Of a DNA stretch of 64,000 bases, positions 17,716 to 26,420 are shown one piece after another; the first letter of the stretch is position 1; each line of letters begins with the position of its first letter. The position numbers and the translations under genes were made by a program. The stretch is from Pinibacter aurantiacus (GTDB lineage Bacteria; Bacteroidota; Bacteroidia; Chitinophagales; Chitinophagaceae), in the NCBI RefSeq assembly GCF_019130065.1, contig NZ_JAHSPG010000003.1, forward strand, positions 310,001 to 374,000, given 5' to 3'. The notes under the pieces were generated by a model, which did no database searches, was not told where the DNA came from, and was given only the letters and a program-made list of their open reading frames with translations.

Positions 17716-20700
17716 TTCCTACTTTCAACGAAAGTGTAAACTGCTTCTGCACCGGCTGCGCCACACCACCCGCATTGAAGAATTCAGGATCTTGTCCTTT
17801 CAATTTTGAATCGGAATAAATAAGCCACGGGTTAATCGCTTGGGCCGTTACCGATAAATTACTCAGCTTCGCTTTTTGCAAGGTCGCTGCCGGTAATTGA
17901 TACGTTAGTGAAACAGTTTTTAATCTTACAAATGAACCGTCTGCTACGCGTTGTGTAGAGTAGTTATAGTTGTTGTAAGGATAAGCGCCTCCAAGCAAAT
18001 ACTGCTGATAAACATCTGCAATGGAAGGCACCGTTGTTTGTCCCTGGTCACCCGGAATTTCCCATCTGTCATAAAATTCTTTAGGCATCGCATCCAGATC
18101 GGAGTAGCGCTGTTTGAAAGCGGGATAAAGCCTTATCCTGTTGCCTTGCTGATAAGTAATAAATATGTTTACTGAAAATGCTTTGTAGCGAACGGTGTTT
18201 GAAAAACCTCCCGTGATCGCAGGATCCACGGGGCCTTCATAAACCAGGTGCTGCGTGTTGTCGCTTTGTAAATACACAGCCGGACCAACGTTTCCGTCTT
18301 CATCTACAAATTGCGGCACACCTGTTCTTTTCTGCAAACCTTTAAAATCGAGTGAAAACAAGCCATTCACCGGGTAGCCTTGTTTGTTGCCACCTTCTGC
18401 TTTTACAAGATCAAATATGATAGGATCATTCTTCGCATTCGTGATCTCATTTTTATTAAAGCCAAATGTCAGATTGGTCCTCCATCCCCAATCGCTTTGC
18501 CTTACAATGTCGCCACCCACCATAAACTCAACACCATGCGATTTCATGTCGGCGTAGTTTGCAGCTTTGTAGGCTTCCCCGCCAATGCCTGATGTTTTGA
18601 TAATGCTGATCAAATCAAAACTTCTTCTTCTGTACAGGTCCACGGTTACGTTCAATCTTCTGTCAAACATTGTCGCATCCACGCCTATGTTTCCGGTGTA
18701 TAATTTCTCCCACGTAAGATCTTCGTTTTCCAGACTTTCCTGGAGAATTACAGATTCAACTTCTGAGAGATAAGGCCTGCGTGTTTGCATATTTTTCAAC
18801 ACAATCGAAGAGTTTGTTGCAGGCCCCATACTTGCTGTTAAACCATAGCTCGCACGCAGTGTAAGGAAGTCTACAAAGTTTACATTCTTCATAAATGATT
18901 CCTGGTCTATGTTCCACGAACCACTCACGCTCCATGTAGGTAGCCAGCGTGCAGTTTTTGATTCACCCAATTGATTGGAACCATCGTAGCGTGCTGTAGC
19001 TGTTAAATTGTATTTTCTATTGTAAGAATATCCTGCGGTACCATAAAAGGCAGCAAACCTGTCGTAGGTTTTTGTCATGCCATAATACGGAAAACTATTT
19101 TCAAGCGCCTGCTTGATTATTCTGTAATCAATGAACGGAACGCCGCCCTGATCGTACTGATACCCATACCCGATGTTGGATGCAACTTGACGGTTCGCAT
19201 ATTTAATCTGTTGTCCCACCAATACATTCAGGCTGTGCACATCGTTAAATGTTTTGTTGTAGTTAACGCTGTTTCTGACTTCGTAGTTTGCAAGCTGGTT
19301 TTCTGTGCGATTGTAAAAGCCACCATAAGGCAACACCACCACGGGTTCTGCATCAGGGTTGTCAGGATCGCGATAAAGGAATTTATTGTTCTGACGAATG
19401 GTAGATGTTCCCGCTGCTCTGTAAGCGCCTGCCATGTTGGAATTTTCATGTACCTGTTGTTCCTGCGTCGATTTTACAAAACGCAATGCGCCTACAAATT
19501 CATAGCGGAAATTTTTGGCAAACTTGTATTGCAACTCTCCCTGCAAACGAATATCAAGTACTGTAAGGTCAATGTAGTTATTGCTCAATTCGTTGACGAT
19601 GTTAAACGGCGCATAATTCATTTTAAAATATTCCAGCTGTCCTGTTGAATCATACGGCGTAATGGTGCGGCTTGTATTGATGGCGTAACTGAACGGATTG
19701 ATGTCAAAGTCTCTGTCATAACTTCCTTCCACTGCATTCGCGGAACGTTGCAATGTGCCCGGAGCCCTTTGCTGGCGCAGGGAACCAACGGTTGAGAAGC
19801 CGGCCGTTAATTTATTGTTGAGGTTATAAGTATTTTTAAAATTGAGCGTATAGCGTTTGACATTGTCTGCAACTGTCCAACCGTTGTCGTAATAAAAGCT
19901 GGTAGAAAAATATGTTTGAGATCTGTCGGTACCGGAAGAAATACTAAGGTTGTGTTCCTGTATAAAAGAATTTTTAAACAACACATCGAACCAATCGGTG
20001 TTTACGCCCACATATCTTTGCAGAAATGCGGCTCTTCCTGCTACAGTATTTTCAACACCAAAGCGTCCGTTGGTTTCATCGTAAGTATTTATTTCATCGT
20101 ACATTTTTCCATACACACCTGTGTTGGGGCCATCAGATATGGTTGAGTTCAGCATTCCTTTTTTATACAACTCTGTGTACACAGCCATTTGATCGGCAGA
20201 GTTCATGATGTTGTAGGAATTGTAAGTTGGTTTCAACTGCGTGCTGAAATTTCCCACATAAGAAACAATTGGTCTTCCTATACGTCCCTTTTTTGTAGTG
20301 ATGACAATAACGCCGTTCATAGCTCTCGCGCCATACAATGCAGCAGCGGCAGCATCTTTCAGGATGTCGAAACTTTCAATATCGTTTACGTTCAATCCAG
20401 CTACTGACGAGCCAAGCAATGTAACCGCGTCGCCACTTGATAGCTGATCGTTGGAAATATTTACCACATCCTCCAGCACTACTCCGTCCACCACCCAGAG
20501 AGGCTTGTTGTCACCGTTAATGGAAGTAGCGCCACGCACGCGCACTTTGGGCGCCGTACCAAAAGTGCTGGATACGTTTTGCACAGATACACCGGCAGCT
20601 CGCCCTTCGAGCATACGGCTTACATCCGTCATACCATCTATCTTTACATCTTCTGCCTTAAGACCAACCGCAGCACCTGAGAATTTTCGTTTATCAATAT

Positions 20701-21124
20701 TCTGGTATCCTGTTACTACCACTTCCGAAAGCGTTCTTTCTGTGCCTGCAACCAGCGTTACATTCAATGTGGCCTGATTGTGGTAGGTAATGACTTTTGG
20801 CGTGCGGCCCACATAAGAAAATTGAATGTTATCGCCATCTTTGGCGTAAATAACAAAGTTTCCTGCAGCATCGGTTTCCACGCCTTTTTTGGTTTGTAGA
20901 ATGGTAACGGAAACATTTGCGAGTGGTGAGCCGTTTTCGTCAGATGTAACTTTTCCTGTTACACGTTTCGGAACTGTATCGTTTAGCAAACCGGGAACGT
21001 TTAAGTGCGGAGTGATTGTTTCAGACGGCTTTTTGTTTTCGTCTGCACGTGCGCTTTGGGTTAGCACAAACAGGAACGTGCAAACACAAAAACATCTGCC
21101 CATTGAGAAGTATCTCATAAGCAT
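17711..21124 (-). CDS. SusC/RagA family TonB-linked outer-membrane transporter
   Basis: 1137 residues. Order: an N-terminal export region (about 1-28), a carboxypeptidase-regulatory-like Ig domain (about 55-125: RVTGKVTSDENGSPLANVSV), the SEVVVTGYQNIDKRK junction (about 133-147), a plug domain with VSRMLEGRAAGVSV and VRVRGATSINGDNKPLWVVD, and a long beta-barrel ending in an aromatic-poor LSLKVGI. It imports oligosaccharides across the outer membrane using TonB energy with the SusD lid. The start used is the ATG at 21124; a later ATG (MGRCF, residue 8) is possible. Confidence 0.96.
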   Translation of the reverse strand: MLMRYFSMGRCFCVCTFLFVLTQSARADENKKPSETITPHLNVPGLLNDTVPKRVTGKVTSDENGSPLANVSVTILQTKKGVETDAAGNFVIYAKDGDNIQFSYVGRTPKVITYHNQATLNVTLVAGTERTLSEVVVTGYQNIDKRKFSGAAVGLKAEDVKIDGMTDVSRMLEGRAAGVSVQNVSSTFGTAPKVRVRGATSINGDNKPLWVVDGVVLEDVVNISNDQLSSGDAVTLLGSSVAGLNVNDIESFDILKDAAAAALYGARAMNGVIVITTKKGRIGRPIVSYVGNFSTQLKPTYNSYNIMNSADQMAVYTELYKKGMLNSTISDGPNTGVYGKMYDEINTYDETNGRFGVENTVAGRAAFLQRYVGVNTDWFDVLFKNSFIQEHNLSISSGTDRSQTYFSTSFYYDNGWTVADNVKRYTLNFKNTYNLNNKLTAGFSTVGSLRQQRAPGTLQRSANAVEGSYDRDFDINPFSYAINTSRTITPYDSTGQLEYFKMNYAPFNIVNELSNNYIDLTVLDIRLQGELQYKFAKNFRYEFVGALRFVKSTQEQQVHENSNMAGAYRAAGTSTIRQNNKFLYRDPDNPDAEPVVVLPYGGFYNRTENQLANYEVRNSVNYNKTFNDVHSLNVLVGQQIKYANRQVASNIGYGYQYDQGGVPFIDYRIIKQALENSFPYYGMTKTYDRFAAFYGTAGYSYNRKYNLTATARYDGSNQLGESKTARWLPTWSVSGSWNIDQESFMKNVNFVDFLTLRASYGLTASMGPATNSSIVLKNMQTRRPYLSEVESVILQESLENEDLTWEKLYTGNIGVDATMFDRRLNVTVDLYRRRSFDLISIIKTSGIGGEAYKAANYADMKSHGVEFMVGGDIVRQSDWGWRTNLTFGFNKNEITNAKNDPIIFDLVKAEGGNKQGYPVNGLFSLDFKGLQKRTGVPQFVDEDGNVGPAVYLQSDNTQHLVYEGPVDPAITGGFSNTVRYKAFSVNIFITYQQGNRIRLYPAFKQRYSDLDAMPKEFYDRWEIPGDQGQTTVPSIADVYQQYLLGGAYPYNNYNYSTQRVADGSFVRLKTVSLTYQLPAATLQKAKLSNLSVTAQAINPWLIYSDSKLKGQDPEFFNAGGVAQPVQKQFTLSLKVGI

Positions 21125-21270
21125 CTATTTCTAAAATGGTGACTAATTAGAATTGCTTAACACGCGGAGGATAACAAAGTTCTATGAAACAGCACTTTTT
21201 TTGTGTAGTAAATTCTCTACAAATCAAGGGATTGCAATTGCGCGAGTGGGGCTTCGGGCTCGACTTTTTG

Positions 21271-21438
21271 TTAATGCCCTACGGGCAATACAAGCCACTT
21301 ACATTGCTGTCTATTGATATTGTTTCCCTACGGGAAATGGTTGCTTCTACGACAATTGTCACAATCGTGAACTTGCCCGTAGGGCATCGATATAAATAGA
21401 AAAAATAATATAGGACGATATTGTCCGTAGGACATTAA
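21271..21438. mobile_element. MITE-like composite palindromic element, copy B
   Basis: Same order of parts as the copy at 6179-6340: TTAATGCCCTACGGGCAA, then TATTGATATTGTTTCCCTACG, then TTGCCCGTAGGGCAT, ending TTGTCCGTAGGACATTAA. The ends TTAATGCCCTACGG and CCGTAGGACATTAA are inverted repeats with one mismatch. No transposase is encoded. It may be a REP/BIME-type array or a non-autonomous element mobilised in trans. Confidence 0.65.
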
Positions 21439-21488
21439 CGGCGTTTTCGTCCGCACGCCGTTTGCTGTCAAATTTCGACGTTACACCG

Positions 21489-21521
21489 AGACCTGACAGG
21501 TTTTTGAAACCTGTCAGGTCT
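21489..21521. repeat. AGACCTGACAGGTTT palindrome, copy 1
   Basis: Arms AGACCTGACAGGTTT and AAACCTGTCAGGTCT (15 bp, perfect) with a 3-nt loop. The same palindrome recurs at 47555-47587 and 57691-57724. Confidence 0.85.
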
Positions 21522-21608
21522 TGTAACCCGCAACGTCTATGCTAGCGCCAAGAGTGTTTAACCGGTTGCCGCTGCTGCCCCTCATTTTCAATTTTCAACT
21601 TTCAATTT

Positions 21609-23720
21609 TCAATTCCCTTTCAACCATACAATCTGCGAAAAAACTCCATTGGCTGCTATATCCCAGGCTTCAATTCTCGCCCATTTTCTACCTTTAAGAT
21701 TGAGGTTTAGCAAAAAGGTTTTGTTGCCGAAAGTAGTGGTTTCAAACTGATCGAATTTTTCGCGATACACGTTTTTACCGTCACCGGAAACGACTTCGAT
21801 GAAGTTGAGTGGAAAGGTCCAGCTAAGGCTTGTTTTTATGGTGGCTTTACCATCTGCGTTTAGCGTTGCTGTATCGCCACTGCCCTTACTATTGATTGTA
21901 AAAGAAGGCATCAACACTTCTCCCGTTGTCACAAAGAATTTTCCGCTGCTCATTACGTCCAGGATCGGCTGCCAGCTTTGGTTGTAAGCAGGCATTTTAT
22001 CCATTTGCAAATAGTTGATGTTTAAGTGACCGTACAGCTCATGTTCAGGTTCTATGGTAAAAAGGTCCGCTTCTCCAACGATGCTTTTTTTCAATCCCCA
22101 ATTGGCCATATCGTCCAACAGATCTAGTGCACGTTTGCCTAAGCGTGGTTGTGAAAGGTCGGCCGGCAGTGCTTTCCATGATGCACCAAAAAATTGCGGT
22201 GAGGTAAAGAATGCTTCATTCTTATATGCATCCGGAAAACCTGTTGAGCCTTTTGTTCTTGCGTGTGCCGTCCATGCAAGGCCGTTCTCTGCTTTCAAAA
22301 GATTCAGCATGTCCTGCTTATCTCCAATTCTGTAGACCTTTCCGTAAGTAGAGTCCTGTGTTACAAATGGTGCACCCGCTTTCCTGGACATAATCCAATA
22401 AACAGGTTTTGGAAAAAAATCCAACCAGTGTCCGCCGAAAAAATTATTCGGTTCTTCTCCGGGCAATAGCAGGAAATTGTTTTGTGATAAGCGCTTGCAC
22501 ATGTCAAACAAGGTTTTCAACTCCCTCAACCTCACATCATCTGGCCCAGTGGGATGCCCTACTCCGTGAAATTCCGCGAGATGCACAATGTTGATGCCGG
22601 TGCGTTTAAATACGTTTACGAAAGACGGTGTGTCCGGCAATGCGATGTTCTTCTTTTGCGCCTCCAGCATTTTTGTGACATGCTCAATGTGGTAGTGGCT
22701 CGTCATCGTTTTATATCCTTTCAATGGCGCATAGGTATCATTGTGGGTAAACTGTTTTACGTTGGCCAAAGCATCTTTCGTGTTGCTTGCAAGCAGGCAA
22801 AAGAAATTCAATCGTTGCCTTGTGTGTGGCGGTGCGTTGAACCAGGGAACGAATCTGTGATCGCCGTACAAATCCTGGCGAATGCCGATTCCATAACCTT
22901 TAATCATTCTCCTGTAATCAGTTCCGTACCACACAAACTTCAGGTTAAAGCATTCATCCAGCGGATAAAAATATTGGTGCGGTGCCGGAAACAAAGCAAG
23001 ACTTCCTTCCGCATTTTCGCCAATGATCGTTCTATATTTAACTGCGAGGTTGTTACTTGTATCCATCATATTCATTGACGTGTTCTGCAATTGATCGTCA
23101 ACGCTTGCCCAGGCAATTTTCTTCCACGCATTGTTTTTACCAACAAGCCCCGCATCATAAACAATAGCGGTGGAATCAACACCTGTCGACATTACAGCGG
23201 CAATGTTTATCAGTGGACTGCCATTGTAAAATGTAATTTCAAGATCGCCGGAAAATGAAGAAGCCGTTACTTTACTCACGATGACTTTTGTTCGGGAGCC
23301 TTCCGATACAACTTGCGCTGAAGATTTTTCCAACTGCACGTTAAATGCTTCGAAAGGTTTTGAAGGTACTTTGTCGAAAAAAATGTTCCATCCGTTTTGA
23401 GATATCAAATCTCTTTTGCCAATAGTTATAACAAAAGCGGGATCGAGGTCTTTCGCTATCGTATGGCATTTACCGTTTTTGCACAACTGCAAGCTCGCAA
23501 ATAAGGGATGACCATCCTGCAGATCTATTTTTACCCGTCCCTTTCCGTTATTTCGCACTGGCCATGAAATGTTGATTATTTTATCCCGGACTTCAACCTC
23601 TGCGCCGTTTTTTTTGTTGTACTTGACAAGATCGATTTTTTCCTGGCTGAACAATGCACCAGATAGAACAGTAAGAATAAATGCAAGTAAAGCACGGACT
23701 GGTATGTTTGGTTTGATCAT
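21609..23720 (-). CDS. Secreted protein with PHP/CehA-like metallohydrolase features
   Basis: 703 residues with a signal peptide (about 1-25: IPVRALLAFILTVLSGALFS). The first 330 residues look like beta-rich domains. The centre carries clustered histidines and acids in an order resembling PHP or CehA metallohydrolases: H342/H344/H347 (SHYHIEH), H380/E383/H385/H389 (HLAEFHGVGHP), E422/E423 with H431 (GEEPNNFFGGHW) and H486 (TAHAR). A beta-rich C-terminus follows. The function is unknown; a metal-dependent hydrolase acting on the glycan or an ester or phosphate group is a guess. It starts the minus-strand block upstream of susC. Confidence 0.6.
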   Translation of the reverse strand: MIKPNIPVRALLAFILTVLSGALFSQEKIDLVKYNKKNGAEVEVRDKIINISWPVRNNGKGRVKIDLQDGHPLFASLQLCKNGKCHTIAKDLDPAFVITIGKRDLISQNGWNIFFDKVPSKPFEAFNVQLEKSSAQVVSEGSRTKVIVSKVTASSFSGDLEITFYNGSPLINIAAVMSTGVDSTAIVYDAGLVGKNNAWKKIAWASVDDQLQNTSMNMMDTSNNLAVKYRTIIGENAEGSLALFPAPHQYFYPLDECFNLKFVWYGTDYRRMIKGYGIGIRQDLYGDHRFVPWFNAPPHTRQRLNFFCLLASNTKDALANVKQFTHNDTYAPLKGYKTMTSHYHIEHVTKMLEAQKKNIALPDTPSFVNVFKRTGINIVHLAEFHGVGHPTGPDDVRLRELKTLFDMCKRLSQNNFLLLPGEEPNNFFGGHWLDFFPKPVYWIMSRKAGAPFVTQDSTYGKVYRIGDKQDMLNLLKAENGLAWTAHARTKGSTGFPDAYKNEAFFTSPQFFGASWKALPADLSQPRLGKRALDLLDDMANWGLKKSIVGEADLFTIEPEHELYGHLNINYLQMDKMPAYNQSWQPILDVMSSGKFFVTTGEVLMPSFTINSKGSGDTATLNADGKATIKTSLSWTFPLNFIEVVSGDGKNVYREKFDQFETTTFGNKTFLLNLNLKGRKWARIEAWDIAANGVFSQIVWLKGN

Positions 23721-24031
23721 GGTTTTTGTCGTTTGTCAAGGTAGATATCACGCTATTGCAAATTGAGTACTAGTGGTGTTGTAAAAAATTAGTCTTTGGC
23801 TAAATGTAAACATTTAATAATTATTGATTGTATATCATAATTCAAATTTGGCAACGCATTTATTGACGATACTGGCTGTTATGTTTTATTAGTCAAATAA
23901 TTATATCCGCACTCTGTTAAATGTTGTTGCAACCATACTCTTTAAAATATCAACTTATAGTTTACCTGATCTGTGGGTAATAATCCGTTTGATCAGCGAT
24001 AAACTGTTCCTATCAAACTAAAATTTATTGT
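23721..24031. other. Divergent intergenic region between the PHP-like gene and aqpZ
   Basis: 311 AT-rich bases with no gene. A perfect TAAATGT-AA-ACATTTA palindrome lies at 23811-23826. Promoters for both directions are expected here, but none matched the TAnnTTTG consensus. Confidence 0.6.
23811..23826. promoter_or_regulatory. Candidate operator palindrome TAAATGTAAACATTTA
   Basis: A perfect 7+2+7 inverted repeat in the divergent promoter region, about 90 nt upstream of the PHP-like gene. Its size and symmetry suit a dimeric regulator. No regulator is assigned. Confidence 0.4.
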
Positions 24032-24751
24032 ATGACAAAAAAACTGGTTGCTGAATTTATCGGCACATTCTGGCTGGTGCTGGGCGGTTGCGGAAGCGCT
24101 GTACTTGCTGCCGCCTTCCCTGACCTTGGTATTGGATTCGTTGGCGTTGCTATTGCTTTTGGCTTAACCGTATTGACCATCGCCTATTCGCTTGGTCACA
24201 TTTCCGGCGCACACCTCAATCCCGCTGTCTCCATAGGTTTGTGGGCAGGTGGACGTTTTGGCGCGGGCGAACTTATCCCTTACATCATTGCACAAGTGCT
24301 GGGTGCTATTTCTGCGGCAGGCGTATTATACATTATTGCCAGCGGCCACGATGGTTTTTCTACTGCCGGAGGTTTTGCGGCTAACGGCTACGGTGACACG
24401 CCGGGCTCGCCGGGGCACTATTCTGTTGCAGCTGCATTTACCTGCGAAGTGGTGATGACCTGTTTGTTCCTGATCATCATTTTGGGAGCAACAGACGAAA
24501 GAGCGCCAAAAGGCTTTGCCGGCATTGCCATTGGCCTGGGATTAACGCTGATCCACCTTATCAGTATTCCGGTTACCAATACGTCTGTTAACCCTGCACG
24601 CAGTACCAGCCAGGCAATTTTTGCAGGTGGTTGGGCAGTTAGTCAATTGTGGTTGTTCTGGGTGGCGCCGATCATTGGCGCATTGATCGCCGGCTTCCTG
24701 TATCGAGCTGTATTTGAAAATGGTGTAGATTCGGATTTCCCGAAGAAATAA
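24032..24751 (+). CDS. aqpZ: Aquaporin Z, water channel
   Basis: A six-helix inner-membrane MIP protein of 239 residues. Both pore motifs are present: NPA at 63-65 (HLNPAVS) and 187-189 (VNPARS). The selectivity filter residues F43, H175, T184 and R190 are those of a water-selective aquaporin rather than a glycerol facilitator, in the register of E. coli AqpZ. It stands alone, diverging from the sugar locus. Its C-terminus is slightly longer than usual, ending in VDSDFPKK. Confidence 0.96.
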   Translation: MTKKLVAEFIGTFWLVLGGCGSAVLAAAFPDLGIGFVGVAIAFGLTVLTIAYSLGHISGAHLNPAVSIGLWAGGRFGAGELIPYIIAQVLGAISAAGVLYIIASGHDGFSTAGGFAANGYGDTPGSPGHYSVAAAFTCEVVMTCLFLIIILGATDERAPKGFAGIAIGLGLTLIHLISIPVTNTSVNPARSTSQAIFAGGWAVSQLWLFWVAPIIGALIAGFLYRAVFENGVDSDFPKK

Positions 24752-24862
24752 AGTATTGAGTTCTGAGTTTTGGTTGAAAGTTTGAATAGTCGACAATATT
24801 GGGTCGGCAATACACAGCACCTTTGATTTTAGACATCCGACTCATAACTCATAACTTCCTCC

Positions 24863-24870
24863 TAATTTTG
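24863..24870 (+). promoter_or_regulatory. Candidate -7 box for the free-Met-sulfoxide reductase gene
   Basis: TAATTTTG matches TAnnTTTG, 38 nt upstream of the ATG at 24909. The predicted start (near 24877) would put almost the whole leader inside the hairpin at 24872-24908. Confidence 0.45.
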
Positions 24871-24871
24871 C

Positions 24872-24908
24872 AAAAGAAACAATCTTCAAATTGGTTGTTT
24901 CTTTTTTT
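24872..24908 (+). promoter_or_regulatory. Terminator-like hairpin touching the start codon of msrC
   Basis: AAAGAAACAA pairs with TTGTTTCTTT (10 bp) and is followed by TTTTTT running straight into the ATG at 24909. It looks like a terminator or attenuator and leaves no room for a Shine-Dalgarno sequence. It might end the aqpZ transcript, or control initiation of the downstream gene. Confidence 0.5.
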
Positions 24909-25397
24909 ATGGCAGAAGATTTAACGATAATAAAAGGTTCAAAGACTGAACAATACGAAACGCTTATTCCTCAAATAAAAGGGCTGCTGGAAGGTGAAGA
25001 AGACCTGATCGCCAACCTTGCCAACGTTACCGGCGCATTGAAGGAACAATTCAACTGGTTATGGATAGGTTTTTATCTGGTTAAAAAAGGTGAATTGGTT
25101 CTTGGGCCATTTCAGGGCCCTGTTGCATGTACGCGCATTGCAAAAGGCCGTGGCGTATGTGGCACGAGCTGGGCGGAAGCAAGAACATTGATCGTATCTG
25201 ACGTTGAAAAATTTCCCGGCCACATAGCCTGCAGCAGTTTATCCAAGTCAGAAATAGTGGTGCCTCTGTTTAAAGGTGATGAAGTGGTTGGGGTATTGGA
25301 TGTTGACAGCGCAGAACTGAATGAATTTGACGAAACAGATCAGAAATATCTTGAAGAGATTGTGAAGTTGGTGGTGATTGAATCATTGAATTATTGA
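24909..25397 (+). CDS. msrC: Free methionine-(R)-sulfoxide reductase, GAF fold
   Basis: 162 residues from the ATG at 24909 (MAEDLTIIKG). It is a single GAF domain with the three conserved cysteines C74 (VACTRIA), C84 (GVCGTSW) and C108 (IACSS). Their spacing of 10 and 24 residues is that of E. coli fRMsr. It would reduce free methionine-R-sulfoxide in the cytoplasm with thioredoxin as electron source. An in-frame TTG 18 nt upstream would add VVSFF-type residues and lies within a hairpin, so the ATG is preferred. Confidence 0.93.
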   Translation: MAEDLTIIKGSKTEQYETLIPQIKGLLEGEEDLIANLANVTGALKEQFNWLWIGFYLVKKGELVLGPFQGPVACTRIAKGRGVCGTSWAEARTLIVSDVEKFPGHIACSSLSKSEIVVPLFKGDEVVGVLDVDSAELNEFDETDQKYLEEIVKLVVIESLNY

Positions 25398-25799
25398 GTG
25401 CCGAATAAAACAAAACCTCACCGCACCGTCATTGCGAGCCCCGGTGAAACGTGCTGCTTGCATTCATACGCAAAGGTGCTGTGTCAAGCTATGGGGCGAA
25501 GCAATCTGCACCATGCTCCTTGAGATTGCTTCGCCCATTTTCAAAAACGTCGCACATTGTTCTCAAAAATTTATACTGCATTCTCCGCAGGGCTCGCAAT
25601 GACGCCGGTGATTTTGCACAACAGTGCGTTGGTGCAACAGGGCGAATGCGATTCGCCCCTACACTATTTTCAATTTTCAACTTTCAATTTTCAATTAGAA
25701 TATACTTCTTTATCTCCTCGCTTCCTCGATTTAACTGTAAAACACTCCCGCATCTTTCTTCTTACATATTTATTGAGTTTCTTTCTGAAAATAAAATTT
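25398..25799. other. Intergenic region with a large interrupted inverted repeat
   Basis: 402 bases without a supported gene. It holds the GTCATTGCGAG-type inverted repeat (25428-25603), a GGGCGAATGCGATTCGCCC palindrome near 25650, and TTTTCAA words near 25668-25697 before the next gene. Reading frames through it are artefacts of the repeats. Confidence 0.7.
25428..25603. repeat. Interrupted inverted repeat, GTCATTGCGAG / GAAGCAATCT type
   Basis: The outer arms are GTCATTGCGAG (25428-25438) and CTCGCAATGAC (25593-25603). The inner arms are GGGCGAAGCAATCT (25494-25507) and AGATTGCTTCGCCC (25523-25536). This type of dispersed repeat occurs in many unrelated bacteria. Confidence 0.85.
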
Positions 25800-26285
25800 A
25801 TGAAAGTCCTACTACTCGCCATTTTCAGTCTCTATATCACCAGTAGTTTATACGCTCAAACATCTGATGCTGAGGCCGAAGCAATGGCCAATTTATTAGG
25901 TGTGCAAAAGAAAGAAGCCATCAGCAAAATGGTAGCTGTTGCGCCAAAAGATTCTGTTGCATTTTGGAAAATCTATGATGAGTATGCAAAGAAAAATGTT
26001 ACTACGGGTAAAGCAAGAATCAAGCTGTACGAACAAACGGTACAATCATATGGCGGCATGAGTGCAGCTACCGCCGATTCCCTTGCAACAAAATATTTTG
26101 CCAACAGAATGGATCAGGAAAAAACATTGGAAGAATACTACCTGAAGATAAAAAAAGCTACGAATGCTGTAACAGCCTTTGAGTTCTACCAGTCAGAAGT
26201 ATATCTGCTTACACAAATAAGAGCGCAAATTATGCAGCAGATACCTACTTATGGGCAAGTGCAGCTGGCTACGAAGAAGCAGTAA
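25800..26285 (+). CDS. Small secreted helical protein of unknown function
   Basis: 161 residues from the ATG at 25800 (MKVLLLAIFSLYITSSLYAQ), which places a signal peptide at the N-terminus; the frame stays open upstream only across repeat DNA. The mature part is mostly helical, rich in A, K, E and Q, with KIYDEYAKK and LEEYYLKIKKATNAVTAFEFYQSE. No known domain was recognised. The general look is that of periplasmic helical proteins such as Spy-like or DUF-type sensors, which is only a resemblance. Confidence 0.75.
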   Translation: MKVLLLAIFSLYITSSLYAQTSDAEAEAMANLLGVQKKEAISKMVAVAPKDSVAFWKIYDEYAKKNVTTGKARIKLYEQTVQSYGGMSAATADSLATKYFANRMDQEKTLEEYYLKIKKATNAVTAFEFYQSEVYLLTQIRAQIMQQIPTYGQVQLATKKQ

Positions 26286-26420
26286 TGAATTGAAAATTGA
26301 AAGTTGAAAATTGAAAATGAGTTTATAGTTGTTAGCAGATAGTTGTTAGTAGACAATGATTGTGCAGAAAGCCTAACAACCAACAACTTTCAATTTTCAG
26401 CTTTCAATTTTCAATTTGCC
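26286..26420. repeat. Facing TTGAAAA / GTTGTTAG word repeats
   Basis: The left arm has GAAAATTGAAAGTTGAAAAT words then GTTGTTAGCAGATAGTTGTT. The right arm has AACAACCAACAACTTTCAAT and TTTTCAA words. Both convergent genes end at the borders, so the structure could serve as a shared 3' hairpin. Confidence 0.8.

Larger units (their letters stand above)
21125..21608. other. Gap upstream of susC holding three kinds of repeat
   Basis: This 484-bp region has no supported gene. It contains a MITE-like element (21271-21438), a 15-bp-arm palindrome (21489-21521) and TTTTCAA words (about 21583-21614) next to the stop of the following gene. The susC promoter probably lies between 21125 and about 21270, but no convincing box was found. 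Confidence 0.7.
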
